DNA of 17,314 nt from Leishmania donovani. Its lineage: Eukaryota; Euglenozoa; Kinetoplastea; Trypanosomatida; Trypanosomatidae. How positions within the stretch are numbered: position 1 is the stretch's first letter; each line of letters opens with the position of its first letter. This document shows positions 12,001 to 15,706 of this stretch, one piece after another. The notes beneath the pieces are model-generated. The model had not been told where the DNA came from, made no database searches, and saw only the letters and a program-made list of their open reading frames with translations. The DNA lies in the NCBI RefSeq assembly GCF_000227135.1, contig NC_018249.1, positions 429,713 to 447,026 of the forward strand, read 5' to 3'. Both the position numbers and the translations under genes were made by a program.

Positions 12001-12430
12001 CATCCCTGGTGCGCCCGCAACCTCGGCTGCCAGCCTGGCGCCACCGAGGGATAACGAGATGGTCTTCACCGGGCTCACTCTGCACTCGGCACAGGTAGAT
12101 GTTGAAGGCAAGTGCACGCTGAGCGGCGCCACGACTAGCGGTGCTGCCCCCGCGCTCTCTTCCGCCGTCGTGCTGCGCTGGAGATGGGTAAGGAGCACCG
12201 AAAGTGTCGCCACGACAACGGCACTGACGGCGCGCCTCGAACTGCAGACGGAGCAACAGCAGAGCATTCTCCTGCCCTTCTACACGACGGAGAACCGCGA
12301 GGCACTGCTGGAGGTGCTGGAGCTGCCTAAAGCGCCAAATAGCGGCATCACCAGCGGTGACAGTGATGCCGGCGTCCACGCGTGGTACGAGCGGGGTGTG
12401 TGTGTAGCCGCGTGGTCGGCATCTGAGTAA
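1..12430 (+). CDS. DYNC1H1: Cytoplasmic dynein 1 heavy chain, 5'-truncated by the window edge
   Basis: This is the motor subunit of cytoplasmic dynein 1, which carries cargo toward microtubule minus ends using ATP. The frame is open from base 2 to TAA at 12428-12430 (4142 codons). The GTG at 35 is internal, so the true start lies upstream, and by family length about 900-1000 tail residues are missing. Linker motifs (RGWDEVF, QKRWVYLDGI, GNSKN) lie at about 1370-1870. Walker A motifs are GPAGTGKT at 2789 (AAA1), GPSGTGKT at 3695 (AAA2), GPPGSGKT at 5306 (AAA3) and GSSGVGKT at 6344 (AAA4). Walker B Asp-Glu pairs are seen in AAA1 (CFDEFNR), AAA3 (FCDEVN) and AAA4 (LFDESN). AAA2 has FDGDVD, without the catalytic Glu, as is usual. 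The stalk coiled coils span about 7310-7630 and 7960-8220 and flank the microtubule-binding tip. AAA5 is at about 8240-9240, AAA6 at about 9900-11000, and a long C-terminal domain ends near YERGV. Motifs match the dynein 1 class better than IFT dynein 2 or axonemal chains. Low-complexity insertions interrupt several loops. Confidence 0.97.
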   Translation, partial: LAEPLHAIEQCVQDAIDTENEWRRGQQFLSMDVALMQQRFGRDLRRWSHALRLMHTVTSRIMDYTQPNKLLGGIVILAQEAQIELGRKLDQVSQYAHAKFKDLLQGEQERAFSVITQERTKIDALDVISNAKDAAAFLSEAPRLKSELQKLDGEITLMGNGEVSLQKLGHVFPENWMYAAALREEYTSLAELVDRKLKAVQVRRPFLIEEAKSAASALEVKVAEVDARFHNVDSIAVSKEAPVLAKQLVSDIYEEAVAFSVEAKQVTAIQEALGESPHVFASLQKLLADVALVKDVWGHVVSAYVELNELGATPFFEMVPRRLHERLQQIDEETDAYQETMHSYQLYQNLKQKLCRVLSYNRLMQDLRSDAMSPLERSMRHWTALQHKLRAPWVLASLTVANIWESDPGANAAVYSEVVETAQGERRIEVQLHNINNYWNMFEFSVVVYKKQVALIRGWDEVFERLTEDLSTFGGMRASPYFVFPQLVSMVNDAEARLDRLRQVLEVLLEVQKRWVYLDGILSENAEVRAQLPHDTVKFDRTSRELLHILPRPRSSGNLPELHVSFFLEDEKLKATLERLLSQLAAVQRALTSYLDTQRSRFPRFFFAGDDDLLEIMGNSKNPLFLNKHLKKMFTALAALQLDGNVKDATTRLRGFSSAEGEELSFQPGPISYGHRPIHEWLGEAEQGMVHTLREATLRAYNELVSTKDASPYALLWSMDWVRQKPTQVLCLALQLLWTREQESLLTGAHGGSAGAADARRTSRASSSKLSVLTSSMDDLLARLAGNVLGNAVAPSSRRQCEQLITIAVYQRDVSRTLAARKVASRNDFNWLSVLRLYVVPTHHQQQPGGKSMSSLSNIGLAHSTNVSELVLSEYRTAETLECRMADASVLHGFEYIGAYERLVQTPLTDKCYLTLMQALHTRLGGSPVGPAGTGKTETVKALGMQLGRHVLVFNCDDTFDYQAVSRIFLGLCQVGAWGCFDEFNRLEERILSALSLQIQVIQQSLRARQREVQLNHRAVPLHSNVAIFITMNPGYAGRSKLPGNLKQLFRTVTMTIPDRETIAEVMLFAQGFATAEALSQKVVPLFRLCEEQFTRQAHYDFSLRALKSVLVAAGDRKRQVAVASRGNHGSHNAAGGAGADAVQETERTLLLESIIATVAPKLVAQDAALFYPLLHDFFPGCSLPALPMGELREAVECVCAESGLSTAAGWMEKVLQFYHTKMTRHGVMIVGPSGTGKTTAWKVLMAAMVRLERALQMHAYVLSPKVLSKGELFGTLDVTTREWRDGVFTSILRKIIDAEEQQQIPDDLELAGNDDTDHKVVAAPSMGVDNKKRVSLKRNLTCGGDASELRAQDLEARKEHWIIFDGDVDPEWVENLNSVLDDNRLLTLPNGERLPLPRSVRIIFEVQDLLYATPATVSRCGMLWFSEGVVPLSGVLAHTYYQLQEHPIVDARGRHLHWGTDHMIGVTGARSALYAECLVSGEYGKVYHEFVLSSTRTSAEEVMAGSLPRHHGRTSSGDEGITALETPKRSSHLCKDATPRNDKAAELDMGDTLYGTTGHGSHTIFTSTSGGGASTLRRSHPDAERIQELMVSSWAAAFEKDGAVVRGLQLMKSAAFRGVCVMVPSDLQCIQSMVAFLVQGVWRTFETEQQNNGDVFSDAVVKKIAMQVLSYAIFWGLASAMSLENRMKLAQQLGLRPTVDGVAQSMLEVEVCYRTGEWRLIRNRVKEISLLAEQVGANDTVITTVDTCRHEDVLSAWLGAGRSAILCGPPGSGKTMSITAVLSSLPEYEVVFLNFSSGTTVKTIVKALEQHCRVQDTARGLVMAPTSGKQLLLFCDEVNLPALDRYGTQVVVQLLRQLIERNGFYRARDNTWITVEDVQVVGACNPPTDPGRVPLSARFLRWAPVLLVDFPSPESLKTIYTTYCRAILAWNERLSGQVATHLAQAMVKMYRVSQAKFTPIQQPHYLYSPRELSRWSRALYEGILTWDDTVRRQLDVSQLVRLAVHEGLRVFADRLVTAEERAWTGTAIVKAFREFFTDVDDHAFHQPLLYSTLLSRSYTDSPREELREYVQKKLAAFNEEESLGNLVIYDAMIDHVVRIDRVLRQPLGHLLIAGSSGVGKTALTKLVAWMRGFSTFTLMLHRGYDLDDFEHDLRGVLRRAGCKRERICFLFDESNILQPSFLEYMNALLASGEVPGLFDGDEWSKLMQEVRDAVLASQSYYATSRGAGAGAVAAGRAGGGGEAGRDRDSSVLRGGGCKGLDGNDNGDGVTGCRRASAVTGVGVAASAAADNLVDVHNEAELYHWFLTNVREYLHVVLTINPSSGEFTSRTVASPALVNRCTIDWFGDWDTATLQQVCQERICRLALLPACHGVFATEVEAKEAVVESLCAIHVATQHINQALRVRHANQGTFVTPRHFTDCVSHFVAIFQEKKKVSSDALVHLRSGLKKLELTAQEVSAQRATLQDNEAEIEASSRRAQAMLERIVSETDVAKREKAAAQDLERQLQDEHAQISEDAHRLSIELAEAEPALREADAALSTVKPEYLREIRAYAMPPPMVKRTLEAVGALMGEKNCEDWDSLKNCIRRDDFLASVRNFRPDDITEPARERVRGMMRDSKFTVEAAYRASKAAGPLMQWVFFQVKYSAIYQRVAPVRSKIEKLIKARDVKLKGLEVAQEEVREKENSLQQLMGEYQNATAQIAELKQRIAAVSAKCNRAQTILRQLLDERDRWEKEVHSFDSEARTTLGDCVVSAVFLAYTGFYDEHTRERVLMPRWLACLQRATIPVRKGLSVTEYLSPATQQLAWQEAGLPKDRLNIDNAAIMHRCQRYVLLIDPTDVAAHFVLRYYGAQKITKTSFSRPGYVKQLEMAVRFGYPILMEDAEHLDPAVAPLLNGEVRCHGTRHITRIGPHEVDLAPSFHLFLHTRNPNFQPPPDLAGQVCMVNFTVTLSSLQSQCLHYTLLHERPDVDAKRSKLLKAQGEYQLRLRVLEEKLLTRIAEAEGSLLDNDALIESLTELKEEATCIAGDIADSENSMREIWGVEDMYRPIATVVAQAHFALQRFEELNPYYCYDVRFVLRVLGDALRALPATSTPAADGGLRLQQLTYGIFVLLHRRVVRGMFHEDHLVWVLRLAQLRSAMSATGAKSASAAPTAAPMMALPTGSTGGSAVMPEEWEWILSCLRLAGSGVGAAGAGAGPPSTAASRTMTTDSSEDGGASNPITLATTAASLPPVVRQACPALGSQSCQALAFLLTKPAFNEVRETLTTRAAAWEAVLTSATPVATSESALPAECFPRGASRVRRLLLLALILLNTRRDAFIEAVRQLLASYFSPKEMGTAAAAGADGAAALFTDDFFAPQTNDLADGIMAELSAATPLLMVTDTMFDPALRVEELAQRTDTNLNVVAMGSMESIENADAYLAEATKLGGWVLLKNVHLARGYMDKLEKQLHFQRSEGQLHKEFRLFLTAERDRSAAKSSATATAAAASSKVLPINLIEASVVVVYEAPPGMQSSLLQTYGEYPAVGTAAFDGAGASSVVPSAGAAAVSSNTSLQRLYLAAAWLHSVITERILYKPLGWSEAYEYTEVEYQRVVQAVQAWSSAAPAAAATASSSNAGALKVSWDALRTIVATTVYGGKVSNIFDQHVLNVFCRRLLRPEMLQDAAQFVSEAAAAGVPPPPIRGRSRAELLQWIHALPGGSSHPAWLALPIGADRMTRARSAIEVVERLSLVQSTLNDELTFADIDGDAQAAAGGAGSTSLRSGALRATRWAAKVQSYCTAWYPTLRDALEKLEKHPFVLQAIALHEQETVERASAADVGAAKEIRVNLSVASHPGGVAAPLVLAMQREVVAAVELVRHLVACVRELREVVMEERTPSSAHRGLVEELMKDHVPDVWAAHLRGVHGSAAHSLFVGLWIADVQQRVEHLLELATAAHGGQLAKTPVRLGALFSPGAFLTAFKQHCARAEQVPLEQLVPQVEVAAATGASAGGALRTASSALSAAGIPGAPATSAASLAPPRDNEMVFTGLTLHSAQVDVEGKCTLSGATTSGAAPALSSAVVLRWRWVRSTESVATTTALTARLELQTEQQQSILLPFYTTENREALLEVLELPKAPNSGITSGDSDAGVHAWYERGVCVAAWSASE
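3896..4080 (+). other. Inserted acidic/basic segment inside dynein AAA2
   Basis: About 60 residues separate LRKIID from the Walker B-like strand WIIFDGDVD. In animal dynein 1 as I know it the same gap is about ten residues. The segment contains QQQ, then an Asp-rich stretch, then a Lys/Arg-rich patch (KKRVSLKR). It is in frame and free of stops and has no recognised domain. I infer a surface loop specific to this lineage. Confidence 0.7.
4480..4765 (+). other. Low-complexity Ser/Thr/Gly-rich linker between dynein AAA2 and AAA3
   Basis: About 95 residues rich in Ser, Thr, Gly, His and charged residues lie between the end of AAA2 and the helical region before AAA3. Animal dynein 1 also carries a variable charged segment here, so the position is expected to tolerate variation. 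No domain is recognised. The many Ser/Thr near Arg or Lys make it a plausible phosphorylated loop, which is inference only. Confidence 0.65.
6662..6876 (+). other. Gly/Ala/Arg-rich insertion inside dynein AAA4
   Basis: About 70 residues, mostly Gly, Ala, Arg, Asp and Val, sit between the conserved EVPGLFDGDEW region and the ELYHWF/INPSSGEF region of AAA4. Animal dynein 1 has only a short loop here. The segment is GC-rich, with GGC/GCG/GCC runs. It is in frame and preserves AAA4 on both sides, so it is an expanded loop and not a frameshift. Confidence 0.75.
7305..8225 (+). other. Dynein stalk and microtubule-binding domain (within the heavy chain)
   Basis: This part of the heavy chain is an antiparallel coiled coil with a small globular tip. 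The first helix is rich in Glu, Gln, Ala and Arg heptads at about 7310-7630. The tip starts at the conserved KPEYLREIR and PPPMVK motifs (about 7627-7690) and runs to about 7960. The return helix runs to about 8220 and leads into AAA5. The tip binds tubulin, and the helices relay nucleotide state from the ring. Its length and motifs look ordinary for dynein 1, with no insertion here, in contrast to the ring loops. Confidence 0.9.
9412..9705 (+). other. Ala/Thr/Gly-rich expansion between dynein AAA5 and AAA6
   Basis: After the conserved RGMFHEDH helix the chain runs into two low-complexity stretches, at about 9415-9505 and 9550-9705. They are separated by a short, probably structured core (EEWEWILSCLRL). 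The family normally has a compact helical linker here. The sequence is in frame throughout and rejoins family-like sequence near the PALGSQSCQALAFLL region. No extra domain is recognised. Confidence 0.65.
11937..12057 (+). other. Ala/Ser/Gly/Pro-rich insertion in the dynein C-terminal domain
   Basis: About 40 residues of Ala, Ser, Gly and Pro interrupt the C-terminal barrel domain, between QVEVAA and the strand EMVFTGLTLHSAQVD. In animal dynein 1 this junction is a short loop. The barrel resumes and ends with the family signature YERGV. Because the C-terminal domain is long, as in animals and unlike the shortened yeast form, this chain probably keeps the regulatory cap over the ring. Confidence 0.65.
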
Positions 12431-12728
12431 AGCGCCGTGGAGGCCATGTCGAAGGGACGGCGGGAGTCTCAGCCGGCGTCTGCGTGAGTGCGTGTGCGCC
12501 TCAGCCCCGCACCGGCAACGTCGACTCGGATGTGACAATGAAAAAGAGGGAGGAGGGGAGGGGGTAAGCACGCAGACAAAATATTTACATGGGGCGGAAC
12601 GGGACAACGGCGACTGTGATAGGTGGTCACGACCGCACAGCAAAGCAGTGCTGGCGCGAAGCGAAAGAGGGGGAGAGGCGCTGTGCCCACAGCAAGCGGC
12701 AGCGCCGCCCCCTCCCTCACCCCCATCC

Positions 12729-12752
12729 ACACACACACACACACACACACAC
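12729..12752 (+). repeat. (AC)12 microsatellite
   Basis: This is a perfect AC dinucleotide repeat of 24 bases. It is followed by GCTCGCGC and a shorter ACACACGCAC stretch to 12770. It lies about 300 bases past the dynein stop codon, so it is probably transcribed in the dynein 3' UTR. It is complementary to the GT repeat at 13067-13088. Confidence 0.97.
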
Positions 12753-12966
12753 GCTCGCGCACACACGCACATCGTTTGCCCTTCGGTTGGTGTGCCTTCA
12801 CATGGTGCACACCACATCGATGCGAAAGTGAGCACGACAAAGTAAGTGGCAAGCCGAATAAGTGGCGGCGTGCCGTCGCACCGCGCCGCAGTCTTGCAGA
12901 ACTTCATCGTTGGCGTCCCCTGTGCATGCGTACGGCGTAGACACATGCAGGTAAGGGGGCATGCCT

Positions 12967-12986
12967 GCTTGCTTGCTTGCTTGCTT
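12967..12986 (+). repeat. (GCTT)5 tetranucleotide repeat
   Basis: Five perfect copies of GCTT are followed by CTTA. The tract is fairly pyrimidine-rich, but no clean acceptor AG and start codon follow nearby, so a role as a splice signal is not supported. Confidence 0.95.
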
Positions 12987-13052
12987 CTTACGCGTGCTCT
13001 TTTCCATCCTGTCACCTACGTCTCACATCGCGTTCATTTCATCTGCTCATCC

Positions 13053-13112
13053 GTATGCATGCATGCGTGTGTGTGTGTGTGTGTGTGTACGTGCACGTTC
13101 ACGTCCACGTGC
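13053..13112 (+). repeat. Composite repeat: (ATGC)3, (GT)11, then four ACGTNC hexamers
   Basis: Three ATGC units (13055-13066) run directly into eleven GT units (13067-13088). Four 6-base units of the form ACGTNC follow (13089-13112: ACGTGC, ACGTTC, ACGTCC, ACGTGC). From 13053 to 13098 purines and pyrimidines alternate without a break for 46 bases, a pattern known to favour left-handed DNA under supercoiling. Confidence 0.95.
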
Positions 13113-13379
13113 CCGGCCATGACCATGTAGTGGCCTCCGTGCTCCTCTCAGCGGTGTATAAGCGTGCGTCGGCCGCCGCGCGGCAAGACGCAAACTGCGA
13201 AGCAGAGAGACGGACTGGCGTACACGGAGACGCCTCGCCGACTTTCCTGTTGCTAGCGCCATCTAACGGTACGGTCGAGGTTACGCCTCTGTCTATCTCG
13301 TCGAGGCCGCTGTGAGCGCGAGGTCGTTCTCCTGCTGTATCCCTGTCATAACGACCTCCCGTGTACGGCAGCGACTGAG

Positions 13380-13460
13380 TCGTCACACTGCCCACACTCC
13401 ACTTTTCTCTGGCCACCTTTCCTCCCCTCCCCTTCTCTCATGTCCCTCCGTCTCGCTCAG
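13380..13460 (+). promoter_or_regulatory. Polypyrimidine tract and trans-splice acceptor, hydrolase gene
   Basis: From 13380 to 13458 there is no AG dinucleotide. Within this span, 13413-13439 is almost pure C/T (one A), and after the ATG the sequence stays pyrimidine-rich to 13458. The first AG is at 13459-13460. This tract, AG-free zone and first AG fit the trypanosomatid acceptor rule. The acceptor therefore lies inside the longest reading frame, downstream of its first ATG (13440) and upstream of the second ATG (13488). Weaker upstream AGs at 13370-13371 and 13378-13379 follow a poorer pyrimidine tract. Confidence 0.6.
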
Positions 13461-14960
13461 ACGAGAGGCATCCGACGGTACATCGGCATGAGTTCTGCCT
13501 TCGCCATTCAGCATTCCCATATCGCCAGCCAGCCGGTGCAGGCACCGCCGCCAGGGTACATGATCCTGACCGTCGTCGGCTCCGGCGTCTCTACTGGTGT
13601 ACCGGTCATTGGGCACCTAGGGCTCGGCTGCGCATGCGAGCACGCCGTCGCTGACCCAAGCGGGCCCAACTGTCGCAACAACATCAGCCTCCTCATCACG
13701 CTTCCCCGCTGCGACCTTCCCGACTTGCCAGTGGCGCAAACGGGGTCGACGACGGCGGCAGGCACAAAGGATTCCGAGAACGACGGCGGAAATAGTCGCG
13801 GCGGCGGCGCTGCCGGCGCCGCATCGGCAACGGCGTTCCGCCCGTCACACTCGTTCTTTGCAGCGGAGCGCGCCGGCAACTACATTGGCACAAAGCCTGT
13901 TGCGCACATTCTCATTGACTGCGGCAAGACGTTCCGTGACGCGTACTTCAAGGTAATGATCCGGTGCAACATCCGCACTGTGGACACGCTGCTGCTGACG
14001 CACGGGCATGCGGACGCGGTGGCCGGCCTCGACGACCTTCGTGATCTACAAACGATGCACATGGTCTCCACTGGGGACTGGGTGATCGACAGTTTTGTGC
14101 CTACCTACCTCTCCCCCAGCACGCTGAAGACGCTGGAAAAGTCGGTTGACTACATTATTCGAAACAGCGTGAAGAGCGGGCACGCAATGTCGACGCCATC
14201 GGAGCACGCCGCGCAGCTTGCCGAGCGTCAGCAGCAACGCGAAGCGCAGGCGGTGGCCAACGGCACGGCGCACAAGGAGGGCGGCTGGCGCAATATTGGC
14301 ATCCGCCGCAGCACAGCGCTAGACCTCTTCTGCATGGATGAAGAGCGGCCGCTGAGAATGCATCTCCCCATCACCGCCACCGCGGCGACGGCGGGCGGCA
14401 CCGACGCCGCGAGTGACCTGCCCTTCTACTCCTTCCCAGTGGAGCACGGAAAGGGCTACGTCTCCATGGCGTGGGTGTTCGGCCGTGGCACCGCCTTCAA
14501 GAGCCGGCAAACACAGCAGCAGGGGCAGCAGCAGGAGGAGGGGAGCTGCGTCGTGTACATCTCAGACGTGAGCCACATTCCGGCGACCTCGATGGCGTTC
14601 CTGCAAGACCTCGTGAAGATCGATGTCCTCGTACTGGACCTGCTCGCCGAGCACGGGGCGCCGTCGGCGTCGCACTACTGCGCAGACGAAGCTATCCCTC
14701 TCGTCGTGGCACTCGCGCCACGGCGCACGTACTTCGTTGGCATGTTCTGCAGCCTCGAGCATCACCGCGCAAACGAGGCACTGACGCGAGAGCTGGCCGA
14801 GCTAAAGATGCGATATCGAGACGAACTCGAGGTCGTCGTGCCGGGGTCGTCGGTTCCCGCCGTCATGGGCGCTGACAGGGAGAAGAAGCTCGCATTTGTG
14901 AACCGGGTTTGTTCCATGGAACTGGCGTATGATGGCCAAGAGCTCGACATGGATGCGTGA
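13440..14960 (+). CDS. Metallo-beta-lactamase-fold hydrolase, PhnP-like branch
   Basis: The longest frame gives 506 residues; starting at the second ATG (13488) gives 490, and the splice pattern favours that start. Near the N-terminus is the family turn GSGVSTGVP (residues 47-55). A Cys pair (C64, C66) follows, like part of the structural zinc site of PhnP. The metal motif THGHADA supplies H188, H190 and D192, but Ala193 stands where the classic HxHxDH has its last His. Further likely ligands are H336 (PVEHG), D376 (YISDVSHIP) and H412 (SASHYCADEA). H441-H442 follow a GMFCSLEHH motif. Bacterial PhnP hydrolyses a cyclic phosphodiester and is about 250 residues long. This protein is longer because of low-complexity insertions near residues 99-140, 240-325 and 350-370. 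The fold is clear, the substrate unknown. With the first ATG, an Arg-rich N-terminus could act as a mitochondrial presequence. Homologues are usually annotated only as hypothetical or beta-lactamase-like. Confidence 0.9.
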   Translation: MSLRLAQTRGIRRYIGMSSAFAIQHSHIASQPVQAPPPGYMILTVVGSGVSTGVPVIGHLGLGCACEHAVADPSGPNCRNNISLLITLPRCDLPDLPVAQTGSTTAAGTKDSENDGGNSRGGGAAGAASATAFRPSHSFFAAERAGNYIGTKPVAHILIDCGKTFRDAYFKVMIRCNIRTVDTLLLTHGHADAVAGLDDLRDLQTMHMVSTGDWVIDSFVPTYLSPSTLKTLEKSVDYIIRNSVKSGHAMSTPSEHAAQLAERQQQREAQAVANGTAHKEGGWRNIGIRRSTALDLFCMDEERPLRMHLPITATAATAGGTDAASDLPFYSFPVEHGKGYVSMAWVFGRGTAFKSRQTQQQGQQQEEGSCVVYISDVSHIPATSMAFLQDLVKIDVLVLDLLAEHGAPSASHYCADEAIPLVVALAPRRTYFVGMFCSLEHHRANEALTRELAELKMRYRDELEVVVPGSSVPAVMGADREKKLAFVNRVCSMELAYDGQELDMDA

Positions 14961-15403
14961 GTGAGAAGCCTTACCGGCGGCGTTGGCGGTGGCTGCTGTG
15001 CCCTCCATCTCCCTCCTCCCTAGCCCCGCGTTGGTATCTGCCTCGCATTCTTACCGCAGCCGTTGTTTCACCGACGCGGGCCCACGGCAAGCCTGCGTGT
15101 GGGGAGGGGAGGAGGACTGTATGGGTGCCGATGTCGTCACGGCAACGGAAGCGGATGCTGCTTAGCGATGCACAGCACGCATACATAGCGAGGGCACACG
15201 GAAGGGACACAAAAAAAAACACACATAGTGCCGTGCGTTTGTTTGTTTGCTTTTGGCTCGTGACATCGCACCACTGAAACACTCGCACGTCTGGAGGTGC
15301 GAGGGAAACGGGTGCCGGCTTCGTCATGCAACGTGATCACGACGACGCTGGATATGGGTATCGAGGTCAAGATAGAATTCGACGTCCACACCCCTTCGTC
15401 TGC

Positions 15404-15432
15404 CATGTACTATACATGCATATGCACATATG
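15404..15432 (+). repeat. Inverted-repeat cluster: CATGTA/TACATG hairpin plus two CATATG palindromes
   Basis: CATGTA (15404-15409) and TACATG (15413-15418) form a perfect six-base inverted repeat around CTA. They are followed at once by CATATG, CA, CATATG (15419-15432). This AT-rich island in a GC-rich genome lies just before the G-run motif. As RNA the hairpin would be weak. Its function is unknown. Confidence 0.85.
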
Positions 15433-15451
15433 TATGTGGGAGGAAAGAGGA

Positions 15452-15469
15452 GGGAGGGAGGGAGGGGGG
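15452..15469 (+). other. G-quadruplex motif, four G-runs with single-A loops
   Basis: The + strand reads GGG A GGG A GGG A GGGGGG, which meets the standard four-run quadruplex pattern with one-base loops, the most stable class. It is on the transcribed (RNA-like) strand, about 490 bases after the hydrolase stop and about 210 bases before the likely acceptor of the adaptor gene. It may therefore fall in the hydrolase 3' UTR or in the region cleaved away during processing. Confidence 0.85.
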
Positions 15470-15607
15470 CTCACCTGCCAGCCCCTTTCATGAATGCACT
15501 GCACACTCGCGCATCTTCGTGTTCATCGCTCGCTCTCTGCCGATTTGCCCTGACCCCCACCACGCTTCTCCTTCACCATCACTACCGTGCACCAGAGCCG
15601 CGTGCCG

Positions 15608-15678
15608 TGCCTCTCTATTTTTCCTTTCTCTTCCCCATCTCCGCCTCGCCGGATCCCTTCTGCTACCGGCTTCTTTAG
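15608..15678 (+). promoter_or_regulatory. Polypyrimidine tract and trans-splice acceptor, AP-1 mu gene
   Basis: A C/T-rich stretch (15608-15650, continued by CCCTTCTGCTACCGGCTTCTTT) ends at the first AG, 15677-15678. From about 15600 to 15676 there is no other AG. Splicing here would give a 58-base 5' UTR before the ATG at 15737. Further AGs at 15706-15707 and 15730-15731 could be minor acceptors. The last would leave only a five-base leader besides the spliced leader. Confidence 0.75.
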
Positions 15679-15706
15679 CACACACGCACACACACACACA
15701 CACACA
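15679..15706 (+). repeat. (CA)n tract in the likely AP-1 mu 5' UTR
   Basis: (CA)3, CG, then (CA)10 follow directly after the predicted acceptor AG. If 15678 is the main splice site, this tract forms about half of the gene-specific 5' UTR. Acceptor choice at 15707 or 15731 would remove it. Confidence 0.9.

Larger units (their letters stand above)
12431..13439 (+). other. Intergenic region: dynein 3' UTR and flank of the hydrolase gene
   Basis: No protein-coding gene is supported here. It should contain the 3' UTR and poly(A) site of the dynein gene and the trans-splice region of the next gene. Visible structure includes a purine-rich run (12541-12564), (AC)12 (12729-12752), (GCTT)5 (12967-12986), an alternating purine-pyrimidine tract (13053-13098), and pyrimidine-rich sequence from about 13380 to the next gene. 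A retroposon-derived element of the SIDER type could be hidden in a trypanosomatid 3' UTR, but I cannot recognise one by eye. Confidence 0.8.

Noticed and set aside
12541..12564. Purine-rich run as a second G-quadruplex
   Set aside because: One of the four G-runs has only two Gs, so only a weak two-tier structure is supported.
12492..12845. Small + strand frames in the first intergenic region as genes
   Set aside because: They are built on the AC repeat and differ only by frame. None has a convincing acceptor, conserved motif or coding-like composition.
11903..13015. 370-codon open frame on the - strand reaching into the intergenic region
   Set aside because: It runs through the AC repeat and the dynein 3' end. 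The translation is low complexity, and no acceptor or family motif supports it on this strand.
12431..13439. Retroposon-derived (SIDER-type) element
   Set aside because: Such elements are common in Leishmania 3' UTRs, but I see no clear terminal A-tail, target duplication or signature that I can verify without a search.
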